From: Rhynochetos jubatus
Lineage: Eukaryota; Chordata; Aves; Eurypygiformes; Rhynochetidae
Assembly (NCBI GenBank): GCA_027574665.1
Contig: CM050672.1
Coordinates: forward strand, 10,400,001 to 10,464,000
Direction of reading: 5' to 3'
Length of the DNA: 64,000 bases
Positions 38,924 through 51,200 of this stretch are shown here, piece after piece (the first letter of the stretch is position 1; each line of letters opens with the position of its first letter). Under the pieces are notes generated by a model. It had not been told where the DNA came from. It searched no databases and worked only from the letters and a program-made list of their open reading frames with translations. The translations under genes were made by a program, and so were the position numbers.

Positions 38924-41900
38924 GCAGGCCTCAAACCACGAGAAGCTCCAGCCCAAAATGCAGCCAAAATGCAGCCCACATCGGGGAGAATATCAAGAGC
39001 AGGGGGTGGAGCAAGCCAGGCCTCAAACCACGAGAAGCTCCAGCCCAAAAGGCAGCCAAAATGCAGCCCACATCCGGGAGAAACTCAAGAGCAGGGTGTG
39101 GAGCAATCCAGGCCTCAAACCACGAGAATCTCCAGCCCAAAATGCAGCCAAAATGCAGCCCACATCCAGGACAATATCAAGAGCAGGGGGTGGAGCAAGC
39201 CAGGCCTCAAACCACGAGAAGCTCCAGCCCAAAAGAAAGCCAAAATCCAGCCCACCTCCGGGAGAATCTCAAGAGCGGGGGTGGAGCAAGCCAGGCCTCA
39301 AACCACGAGAAGCTCCAGCCCAAAATGCAGCCAAAATCCAGCCCACCTCCGGGAGAATATCAAGAGCAGGGGTTGGAGCAAGCCAGGCCTCAAACCACGA
39401 GAAGCTCCAGCCCAAAAGGCAGCCAAAATGCAGCCCACATCGGGGAGAATCTCAAGAGCAGGGGGTGGAGCAAGCCAGGCCTCAAACCATGAGAAGATCC
39501 AGCTCAAAATGCAGCGAAAATGCAGCCCACCTCTGGGAGAATATCAAGAGCAGGGGGTTCGAGCAAGCCAGGCCTCAAACCACGAGAAGCTCCAGACCAA
39601 AAGACAGCCAAACTCCAGACCACATCCGGGAGAATCTCAAGAGCAGGGGGTGGAGCAAGCCAGGCCTCAAACCACGAGAAGCTCCAGCCCAAAAGGCAGC
39701 CAAAATCCAGGTCACATCCAGGAGAATATCAAGAGCAGGGGTTGGAGCAAGCCAGGCCTCAAACCTCGAGAACCTCCAGCCCAAAATGCAGCCAAAATGC
39801 AGCCCACATCCTGGAGAATCTCAAGAGCAGGGGGTGGAGCAAGCCAGGCCTCAAACCACGAGAAGCTCCAGCCCAAACGTCAGCCAAAATGCAGCCCACG
39901 TCCGGGAGAATCTCAAGAGCAGGGTGTGGAGCAAGGCAGGCCTCAAACCAGGTGAAGCTCCAGCCCAAAAGGCAGCCAAACTATAGCCCACATCCGAGAG
40001 AATCTCAAGAGCAGGGGGTGGAGCAAGCCATGCCTGAAAGCACGAGAAGCTCCAGCTCAAAAGGCAGCCAAAATGCAGCCCACATCCGGGAGAATCTCAA
40101 GAGAAGGGGGTGGAGCAAGCCAGGCCTCAGACCACGAGAAGCTCCAGCCCAAAAGGCAGCCAAAATGCAGCCCACATCCAGGACAATATCAAGAGCAGGG
40201 GTTGGAGCAAGCCAGGCCTCAAACCACGAGAAGCTCCAGCCCAAAAGGCAGCCAAAATCCAGCCCACCTCCGGGAGAATATCAAGAGCAGTGGTTGGAGC
40301 AAGCCAGGCCTCAAACCACGAGAAGCTCCAGCCCAAAAGGCAGCGAAAATGCAGCCCAACTCTGGGAGAATATCAAGAGCAGGGGGTTCAAGCAAGCCAG
40401 GCCTCAAACCACGAGAAGCTCCAGCCCAAAAGGCAGCCAAAATGCAGCCCACGTCCGGGAGAATCTCAAGAGCAGGGGGTGGAGCAAGCCAGGCCTCAAA
40501 CCACGAGAAGCTCCAGCCCAAAAGGCAGCCAAAATCCAGCCCACCTCCGGGAGAATATCAAGAGCAGTGGTTGGAGCAAGCCAGGCCTCAAACCACGAGA
40601 AGCTCCAGCCCAAAAGGCAGCCAAAATCCAGCCCACATCCAGGAGAATCTCAAGAGCAGGGGCTGAAGCAAGCCAGGCCTCAAACCATGAGAAGATCCAG
40701 CTCAAAATGCAGCGAAAATGCAGCCCAACTCTGGGAGAATATCAAGAGCAGGGGGTTCGAGCAAGCCAGGCCTCAAACCACGAGAAGCTCCAGCCCAAAA
40801 GGCAGCCAAAATGCAGCCCACGTCCGGGAGAATCTCAAGAGCAGGGGGTGGAGCAAGCCAGGCCTCAAACCACGAGAAGCTCCAGCCCAAAAGTCAGCCA
40901 AAATGCAGCCCACATCCGGGAGAATCTCAAGAGCAGGGGGTGGAGCAAGCCAGGCCTCAAACCACGAGAAGCTCCAGCCCAAAATGCAGCCAAAATCCAG
41001 CCCACATCCGGGAGAATCTCAATAGCAGGGCGTGGAGCAAGCCAGGCCTCAAACCACGAGAAGCTCCAACCCAAAAAGGAGCCAAAATGCAGCCCACATC
41101 CAGGAGAATAACAAGAGCAAGGGGGTGGAGCAAGCCAGGCCTCAAACCACGAGAAGCTCCAGCCCAAAAGGCAGCCAAAATCCAGCCCACATCCGGGAGA
41201 AACTCAAGAGCAGGGGGTGGAGCAAGCCAGGCCTCAAACCACGAGAACCTCCAGCCCAAAAAGCTGCCACAATGCAGCCCACCTCCGGGAGAATCTCAAG
41301 AGCAGGTGGTGGAGCAAGCCAGGCCTCAAACCACGAGAAGCTCCAGCCCAAAAGGCAGCCAAATCCAGCACACGTCCGGGAGAATCTCAAGAGCAGGGGC
41401 TGGAGGAAGCCAGGCCTCAAACCACGAGAAGCTCCAGCCCAAAAGGCAGCCAAAATGCAGCCCACATCCGGGAGAATCTCAAGAGCAGGGGGTGGAGCAA
41501 GGCAGGCCTCAAACCACAAGAAGATCCAGCCCAAATGGCAGCCAAAATGCAGCCCACATCCGGGAGAATCTCAAGAGCAGGGGATGGAGCAAGCCAGGCC
41601 TCAAACCACGAGAAGCTCCAGCCCAAAAGGCAGACAAAATCCAGCACACATCCGGGATAAAATCAAGAGCAGGTTGTGGAGCAAGCCAGGCCTCAAACCA
41701 CGAGAAGCTCCAGCCCAAAAGGCAGCCACAATGCAGCCCACATCCAGGAGAATCTCAAGAGCAGGGGGTGGAGCAAGCCAGGCCTCAAACCACGAGAAGC
41801 CCCAGCCCAAAATGCAGCGAAAATGCAGCCCACATGTGGGAGAATCTCAAGAGCAGGTGGTGGAGCAAGCCAGACCTCAAACCACGAGAAGCTCCAGCCC

Positions 41901-42600
41901 AAAAGGCAGCCAAACTCCAGCCCACCTCCGGGAGAATCTCAAGAGCAGGGGGTGGAGCAAGCCAGGCCTCAAACCACGAGAAGCTCCAGCCCAAAAGGCA
42001 GCCAAAATGCAGCCCACCTCCGGGAGAATATCAAGAGCAGGCGTTGGAGCAAGCCAGGGCTAAAACCACCAGAAGCTCCAGCCCAAAAGAAAGCCAAAAT
42101 CCAGCCCACATCCGGGAGAATATCAAGAGCAGGGGTTGGAGCAAGCCAGGGCTAAAACCACGGGAAGCTCCAGCCCAAAAGGCAGCCAAACTCCAGCCCA
42201 CCTCCGGGAGAATCTCAAGAGCAGGGGGTGGAGCAAGCCAGGCCTCAAACCACGAGAAGCTCCAACCCAAAAGGCAGCCAAAATCCAGGTCACATCCAGG
42301 AGAATATCAAGAGCAGGGGTTGGAGCAAGCCAGGCCTCAAACCTCGAGAACCTCCAGCCCAAAATGCAGCCATAATCCAGCCCACATCAGGGAGAATCTC
42401 AAGAGCAGGGGCTGGAGCAAGCCAGGCCTGAAACCACGAGAAGCTCCAGCCCAAAAGAAAGCCAAAATCGAGCCCACATCCGGGAGAATATCAAGAGCAG
42501 GGGATGGAGCAAGCCAGGGCTAAAACCACGAGAAGCTCCAGCCCAAAAGGCAGCCAAACTCCAGCCCACATCGGGGAGAATCTCAAGAGCAGGGGGTGGA
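38924..42600. repeat. Patchwork segment that reuses far-left cassettes
   Basis: About 40 monomers. The CATGAGAAGATCCAGC, GCAGCGAAAATGC and TTCGAGCAAG cassette typical of 4.5-11.4 kb returns here near 39488-39570 and 40686-40770. Markers of the middle (AATAACAAGAGCAAGG near 41106, AAAAAGCTGCCACAATGC near 41260) and of the right (CAGGCGTTGG with GGGCTAAAACC near 42040) stand beside it. A 91-bp unit with AAGAGCGGGGGTGG lies near 39270 and a one-base deletion AAATCCAGCACACG near 41360. It looks like the meeting zone of differently derived blocks. No gene is seen. Confidence 0.72.
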
Positions 42601-45283
42601 GCAAGCCAGGCCTCAAACCACGAGAAGCTCCAGCCCAAAAGGCAGTCAAAATGCAGGCCACGTCCGGGAGAATCTCAAGAGCAGGGGGTGGAGCAAGGCA
42701 GGCCTCAAACCACGAGAAGCTGCAGCCCAAAATAAAGCCAAAATCCAGCCCACCTCCGGGAGAATCTCAATAGCAGGGGGTGGAGCAAGCCAGGCCTCAA
42801 ACCACGAGAAGCTCCAGCCCAAAAGGCAGCCAAAATGCAGCCCACATCCAGGAGAATCTCAAGAGCAGGTGGTGGAGCAAGCCAGGGCTCAAACCACAAG
42901 ATGCTCCAGTCCAAAAGGCAGCCAAAATGCAGCCCACATCCGGGAGAATCTCAAGAGCAGGGGGTGGAGCAAGCCAGGCCTCAAACCACGAGAAGCTCCA
43001 GCCCAAAATGCAGCCAAAATGCAGCCCACATCGGGGAGAATATCAAGAGCAGGGGGTGGAGCAAGCCAGGCCTCAAACCACGAGAAGCTCCAGCCCAAAA
43101 GGCAGCCAAAATCCAGCCCACATGTGGGAGAATCTCAAGAGCAGGGGGTGGAGCAAGCCAGGCCTCAAACCACGAGAAGCTACAGACCAAAAGGCAGCCA
43201 AAATCCAGCCCACCTCCGGCAGAATATCAAGAGCAGGGGTTGGAGCAAGCCAGGCCTCAAACCCCGAGAAGCTACAGACCAAAAGGCAGCCAAAATCCAG
43301 CCCACATCCGGGAGAATATCAAGAGCAGGGGGTTCGAGAAAGCCAGGCCTCAAACCACGAGAAGCTCCAGCCCAAAAGGCAGCCAAAATGCAGGCCACCT
43401 CCGGGAGAATCTCAATAGCAGGGGGTGGAGCAAGCCAGGCCTCAAACCACGAGAAGCTCCAGCCCAAAAGGCATCCAAAATGCAGCCCACATCCAGGAGA
43501 ATCTCAATAGCAGGGGGTGGAGCAAGCCAGGCCTCAAACCACGAGAAGCTCCAGCCCAAAATGCAGCCAAAATGCAGCCAACATCCGGGAGAATATCAAG
43601 AGCAGGGGTTGGAGCAAGCCAGGCCTCAAACCACGAGAAGCTCCAGCCCAAAATTAAGCCAAAATCCAGCCCACATCCGGGAGAATCTCAAGAGCAGGGG
43701 GTGGAGCAAGGCAGGCCTCAAACCACAAGAAGATCCAGCCCAAAAGGCAGCCAAAATACAGCCCACATCCGGGAGAATCTCAAGAGCAGGGGATGGAGCA
43801 AGCCAGGCCTCAAACTACGAGAAGCTCCAGCCCAAAAGGCAGCCAAACTCCAGCCCACATCCGGGAGAATATCAAGAGCAGGGGGTGGAGCAAGCCAGGC
43901 CTCAAACCACGAGAAGCTCCAGCCCAAAAGGCAGCCAAAATGCAGCCCACTTCCGGGAGAATCTCAAGAGCAGGGGGTGGAGCAAGCCAGGCCTCAAACC
44001 ACGAGAATCTCCAGCCCAAAAGGCAGCCAAAATGCAGCCCACCTCCGGGAGAATATCAAGAGCAGGCGTTGGAGCAAGCCAGGGCTAAAACCACCAGAAG
44101 CTCCAGCCCAAAAGGCAGCCAAACTCCAGCCCAACTCCGGGAGAATCTCAAGAGCAGGGGGTGGAGCAAGCCAGGCCTCAAACCACGAGAAGCTCCAGCC
44201 CAAAAGGCAGCCAAAATGCAGCCCACGTCCGGGAGAATCTCAAGAGCAGGGGGTGGAGCAAGCCAGGCCTCAAACCACGAGAAGCTCCAGCCCAAAATGC
44301 AGCCAAAATCCAGCCCACGTCCGGGAGAATGTCAATAGCAGGGGGTGGAGCAAGGCAGGCCTCAAACCACGAGAAGCTCCAGCCCAAAATAAAGCCAAAA
44401 TCCAGCCCACCTCCGGGAGAATCTCAATAGCAGGGGGTGGAGCAAGCCAGGCCTCAAACCACGAGAAGCTCCAGCCCAAAAGGCAGCCAAAATGCAGCCC
44501 ACATCCAGGAGAATCTCAAGAGCAGGTGGTGGAGCAAGCCAGGGCTCAAACCACGAGAAGCTCCAGTCCAAAAGGCAGCCAAAATGCAGTTCACATCCGG
44601 GAGAATCTCAAGAGCAGGGGGTGGAGCAAGCCAGGCCTCAAACCACGAGAAGCTCCAGCCCAAAAGGCAGCCAAAATCCAGCCCACATCCGGGAGAATCT
44701 CAAGAGCAGGGGGTGGAGCAAGCCAGGCCTCAAACCACGAGAAGCTCCAGCCCAAAATGCAGCCAAAATGCAGCCAACATCCGGGAGAATATCAAGAGCA
44801 GGGGTTGGAGGAAGGAGGCCTCAAACCACGAAAACCTCCAGCCCAAAAGTAAGCCAAAATCCAGCCCACCTCCGGGAGAATCTCAAGAGCAGGGGGTGGA
44901 GCAAGCCAGGCCTCAAACCACGAGAAGCTCCAGCCCAAAAGGCAGCCAAAATGCAGCCCACGTCCGGGAGAATCTCAAGAGCAGGGGGTGGAGCAAGCCA
45001 GGCCTCAAACCACGAGAATCTCCAGCCCAAAAGGCATCCAAAATGCAGCCCACCTCCAGGAGAATCTCAAGAGCAGGTGGTGGAGCAAGCCAGGGCTCAA
45101 ACAACGAGAAGCTCCAGTCCAAAAGGCAGCCAAAATGCAGCTCACATCCGGGAGAATCTCAAGAGCAGGGGGTGGAGCAAGCCAGGCCTCAAACCACGAG
45201 AAGCTCCAGCCCAAAAGGCAGCCAAAATCCAGCCCACCTCCGGGAGAATCTCAAGAGCAGGGGGTGGAGCAAGCCAGGCCTTA

Positions 45284-48200
45284 AAAACCACGAGAAGCTC
45301 CAGCCCAAAAGGCAGCCAAACTCCAGCCCACCTCCGGGAGAATCTCAAGAGCAGGGGGTGGAGCAAGCCAGGCCTCAAACCACGAGAAGCACAAGCCCAA
45401 AATTCAGCCAAAATGCAGCACACCTGGAGGAGATTCTCAAGAGCAGGGTGTGGAGCAAGGTAGGCCTCAAACCAGGTGAAGCTCCAGCCGAAAAGGCAGC
45501 CAAACTCCAGCCCACCTCCGAGAGAATCTCAAGAGCAGGGGGTGGAGCAAGCCAGGCCTCAAACCACGAGAAGCTCCAGCCCAAAAGGCAGCCAAAATGC
45601 AGCCCACATCCGGCAGAATATCAAGAGCAGGGGGTGGAGCAAGCCAGGCCTCAAACCACGAGAAGTTCCAGCCCAAAATGCAGCCAAAATGCAGCCCACA
45701 TCGGGGAGAATATCAAGAGCAGGGGGTGGAGCAAGCCAGGCCTCAAACCACGAGAAGCTCCAGCCCAAAAGGCAGCCAAAATGCAGCCCACATCCGGGAG
45801 AAATTCAAGAGCAGGGTGTGGAGCAAGCCAGGCCTCAAACCACGAGAATCTCCAGCCCAAAATGCAGCCAAAATGCAGCCCACATCCAGGACAATATCAA
45901 GAGCAGGGGGTGGAGCAAGCCAGGCCTCAAACCACGAGAAGCTGCAGCCCAAAAGGCAGCCAAAATCCAGCCCACATGTGTGAGAATCTCAAGAGCAGGG
46001 GGTGGAGCAAGCCAGGCCTCAAACCACGAGAAGCTCCAGCCCAAAAGGCAGCCAAAATGCAGCCCACATCGGGGAGAATATCAAGAGCAGGGGGTGGAGC
46101 AAGCCAGGCCTCAAACCACGAAAAGTTCCAGCCCAAAAGGCAGCCAAAATCCAGCCCACCTCAGGGAGAATCTCAAGAGCAGGGGTTGGAGCAAGCCAGG
46201 CCTCAAACCACGAGAAGCTCCAGCCCAAAAGGCAGCCAAAATCCAGCCCACCTCCGGCAGAATATCAAGAGCAGGGGTTGGAGCAAGCCAGGCCTCAAAC
46301 CACGAGAAGCTCCAGCCCAAAAGGCAGCCAAAATGCAGCCCACGTCCGGGAGAATCTCAAGAGCAGGGGGTGGAGCAAGCCAGGCCTCAAACCACGAGAA
46401 GCTCCAGCCCAAAATAAAGCCAAAATCCAGCCCACGTCCGGGAGAATCTCAATAGCAGGGGGTGGAGCAAGCCTGGCCTCAAACCACGAGAAGCTCCAGC
46501 CCAAAAGGCATCCAAAATGCAGCCCACATCCAGGAGAATCTCAAGAGCAGGTGGTGGAGCAAGCCAGGCCTCAAACCACGAGAAGCTCCAGTCCAAAAGG
46601 CAGCCAAAATGCAGCTCACATCCGGGAGAATCTCAAGAGCAGGGGGTGGAGCAAGCCAGGCCTCAAACCACAAGAAGCTCCAGCCCAAAAGGCAGCCAAA
46701 ATCCAGCCCACCTCCGGGAGAATCTCAAGAGCAGGGGGTGGAGCAAGCCAGGCCTTAAAAACCACGAGAAGCTCCAGCCCAAAAGGCAGCCAAACTCCAG
46801 CCCACCTCCGGGAGAATCTCAAGAGCAGGGGGTGGAGCAAGCCAGGCCTCAAACCACGAGAAGCTCCAGCCCAAAAGGCAGCCAAAATTCAGCCCACCTG
46901 GAGGAGAATCTCAAGAGCAGGGTGTGGAGCAAGGCAGGCCTCAAACCAGGTGAAGCTCCAGCCGAAAAGGCAGCCAAACTCCAGCCCACCTCCGAGAGAA
47001 TCTCGAGAGCAGGGGGTGGAGCAAGCCAGGCCTCAAACCACGAGAAGCTCCAGCCCAAAAGGCAGCCAAAATGCAGCCCACATCCGGGAGAATATCAAGA
47101 GCAGGGGGTGGAGCAAGCCAGGCCTCAAACCACGAGAAGTTCCAGCCCAAAAGGCATCCAAAATGCAGCCCACATCAGGGAGAATATCAAGAGCAGGGGG
47201 TGGAGCAAGCCAGGCCTCAAACCACGAGAAGCTCCAGCCCAAAAGGCAGCCAAAATGCAGCCCACATCCGGGAGAATATCAAGAGCAGGGGGTGGAGCAA
47301 GCCAGGCCTCAAACCACGAGAAGTTCCAGCCCAAAATGCAGCCAAAATGCAGCCCACATCGGGGAGAATATCAAGAGCAGGGGGTGGAGCAAGCCAGGCC
47401 TCAAACCACGAGAAGCTCCAGCCCAAAATGCAGCCAAAATCCAGCCCACATATGGGAGAATCTCAAGAGCAGGGGGTGGAGCAAGCCAGGCCTCAAACCA
47501 CGAGAAGCTACAGACCAAAAGGCAGCCAAAATCCAGCCCACCTCCGGCAGAATATCAAGAGCAGGGGTTGGAGCAAGCCAGGCCTCAAACCACGAGAAGC
47601 TACAGACCAAAAGGCAGCCAAAATCCAGCCCACATCCGGGAGAATATCAAGAGCAGGGGGTTCGAGCAAGCCAGGCCTCAAACCACGAGAAGCTCCAGCC
47701 CAAAAGGCAGCCAAAATGCAGGCCACCTCCGGGAGAATCTCAATAGCAGGGGGTGGAGCAAGCCAGGCCTCAAACCACGAGAAGTTCCAGCCCAAAAGGC
47801 ATCCAAAATGCAGCCCACATCCAGGAGAATCTCAATAGCAGGGGGTGGAGCAAGCCAGGCCTCAAACCACGAGAAGCTCCAGCCCAAAATGCAGCCAAAA
47901 TGCAGCCAACATCCGGGAGAATATCAAGAGCAGGGGGTGGAGCAAGCCAGGCCTCAAACCACGAGAAGCTCCAGCCCAAAAGTAAGCCAAAATCCAGCCC
48001 ACATCCAGGAGAATCTCAAGAGCAGGGGGTGGAGCAAGGCAGGCCCCAAACCACGAGAAGCTCCAGCCCAAAAGGCAGCCAAACTCCAGCCCACATCCGG
48101 GAGAATATCAAGAGCAGGGGGTGGAGCAAGCCAGGCCTCAAACCACGAGAAGCTCCAGCCCAAAAGGCAGCCAAAATGCAGCCCACTTCCGGGAGAATCT

Positions 48201-51200
48201 CAAGAGCAGGGGGTGGAGCAAGCCAGGCCTCAAACCACGAGAAGCTCCAGCCCAAAAGGCAGCCAAAATGCAGCCCACCTCCGGGAGAATATCAAGAGCA
48301 GGCGTTGGAGCAAGCCAGGGCTAAAACCACCAGAAGCTCCAGCCCAAAAGGCAGCCAAACTCCAGACCACCTCCGGGAGAATCTCAAGAGCAGGGGGTGG
48401 AGCAAGCCAGGCCTCAAACCACGAGAAGCTCCAGCCCAAAATAAAGCCAAAATCCAGCCCACGTCCGGGAGAATGTCAATAGCAGGGGGTGGAGCAAGGC
48501 AGGCCTCAAACCACGAGAAGCTCCAGCCCAAAATAAAGCCAAAATCCAGCCCACCTCCGGGAGAATCTCAATAGCAGTGGGTGGAGCAAGCCAGGCCTCA
48601 AACCACGAGAAGCTCCAGCCCAAAAGGCAGCCAAAATGCAGCCCACATCCAGGAGAATCTCAAGAGCAGGTGGTGGAGCAAGCCAGGGCTCAAACCACGA
48701 GAAGCTCCAGTCCAAAAGGCAGCCAAAATGCAGCTCACATCCGGGAGAATCTCAAGAGCAGGGGGTGGAGCAAGCCAGGCCTCAAACCACGAGAAGCTCC
48801 AGCCCAAAAGGCAGCCAAAATCCAGCCCACATCCGGGAGAATCTCAAGAGCAGGGGGTGGAGCAAGCCAGGCCTCAAACCACGAGAAGCTCCAGCCCAAA
48901 ATGCAGCCAAAATGCAGCCAACATCCGGGAGAATATCAAGAGCAGGGGTTGGAGCAAGGAGGCCTCAAACCACGAGAACCTCCAGCCCAAAAGTAAGCCA
49001 AAATCCAGCCCACATCCGGGAGAATCTCAAGAGCAGGGGGTGGAGCAAGGCAGGCCTCAAACCACAAGAATATCCAGACCAAATGGCAGCCAAAATGCAG
49101 CCCACATCCGGGAGAATCTCAAGAGCAGGGGATGGAGCAAGCCAGGCCTCAAACCACGAGAAGCTCCTGCCCAAAAGGCAGCCAAACTCCAGCTCACCTC
49201 CGGGAGAATCTCAAGAGCAGGGGGTGGAGCAAGCCAGGCCTCAAACCACGAGAATCTCCAGCCCAAAAGGCAGCCACAATGCAGCCCACATCCGGGAGAA
49301 TCTCAAGAGCAGGGGGTGGAGCAAGCCAGACCTCAAACCACGAGAAGCTCCAGCCAAAAGGCAGCCAAACTCCAGCCCACCTCCGGGAGAATCTCAAGTG
49401 CAGGGGGTGGAGCAAGCCACGCCTCAAACCACGAGAAGCTCCAGCCCAAAAGGCAGCCAAACTCCAGCCCACATCCGGGAGAATATCAAGAGCAGGGGGT
49501 GGAGCAAGCCAGGCCTGAAACCACGAGAAGCTCCAGCCCAAAAGGCAGCCAAAATGCAGCCCACTTCCGGGAGAATCTCAAGAGCAGGGGGTGGAGCAAG
49601 CCAGGCCTCAAACCACGAGAAGCTCCAGCCCAAAAGGCAGCCAAAATGCAGCCCACGTCCGGGAGAATATCAAGAGCAGGTGTTGGAGCAAGCCAGGGCT
49701 AAAACCACGAGAAGCTCCAGCCCAAAAGGCAGCCAAACTCCAGCCCACCTCCGGGAGAATCTCAAGAGCAGGGGGTGGAGCAAGCCAGGCCTCAAACCAC
49801 GAGAAGCACAAGCCCAAAATTCAGCCAAAATGCAGCACACCTGGAGGAGATTCTCAAGAGCAGGGTGTGGAGCAAGGTAGGCCTCAAACCAGGTGAAGCT
49901 CCAGCCGAAAAGGCAGCCAAACTCCAGCCCACCTCCGAGAGAATCTCAAGAGCAGGGGGTGGAGCAAGCCAGGCCTCAAACCACGAGAAGCTCCAGCCCA
50001 AAAGGCAGCCAAAATGCAGCCCACATCCGGCAGAATATCAAGAGCAGGGGGTGGAGCAAGCCAGGCCTCAAACCACGAGAAGTTCCAGCCCAAAATGCAG
50101 CCAAAATGCAGCCCACATCGGGGAGAATATCAAGAGCAGGGGGTGGAGCAAGCCAGGCCTCAAACCACGAGAAGCTCCAGCCCAAAAGGCAGCCAAAATG
50201 CAGCCCACATCCGGGAGAAATTCAAGAGCAGGGTGTGGAGCAAGCCAGGCCTCAAACCACGAGAATCTCCAGCCCAAAATGCAGCCAAAATGCAGCCCAC
50301 ATCCAGGACAATATCAAGAGCAGGGGGTGGAGCAAGCCAGGCCTCAAACCACGAGAAGCTGCAGCCCAAAAGGCAGCCAAAATCCAGCCCACATGTGTGA
50401 GAATCTCAAGAGCAGGGGGTGGAGCAAGCCAGGCCTCAAACCACGAGAAGCTCCAGCCCAAAAGGCAGCCAAAATGCAGCCCACATCGGGGAGAATATCA
50501 AGAGCAGGGGGTGGAGCAAGCCAGGCCTCAAACCACGAAAAGTTCCAGCCCAAAAGGCAGCCAAAATCCAGCCCACCTCAGGGAGAATCTCAAGAGCAGG
50601 GGTTGGAGCAAGCCAGGCCTCAAACCACGAGAAGCTCCAGCCCAAAAGGCAGCCAAAATCCAGCCCACCTCCGGCAGAATATCAAGAGCAGGGGTTGGAG
50701 CAAGCCAGGCCTCAAACCACGAGAAGCTCCAGCCCAAAAGGCAGCCAAAATGCAGCCCACGTCCGGGAGAATCTCAAGAGCAGGGGGTGGAGCAAGCCAG
50801 GCCTCAAACCACGAGAAGCTCCAGCCCAAAATAAAGCCAAAATCCAGCCCACGTCCGGGAGAATCTCAATAGCAGGGGGTGGAGCAAGCCTGGCCTCAAA
50901 CCACGAGAAGCTCCAGCCCAAAAGGCATCCAAAATGCAGCCCACATCCAGGAGAATCTCAAGAGCAGGTGGTGGAGCAAGCCAGGCCTCAAACCACGAGA
51001 AGCTCCAGTCCAAAAGGCAGCCAAAATGCAGCTCACATCCGGGAGAATCTCAAGAGCAGGGGGTGGAGCAAGCCAGGCCTCAAACCACAAGAAGCTCCAG
51101 CCCAAAAGGCAGCCAAAATCCAGCCCACCTCCGGGAGAATCTCAAGAGCAGGGGGTGGAGCAAGCCAGGCCTTAAAAACCACGAGAAGCTCCAGCCCAAA

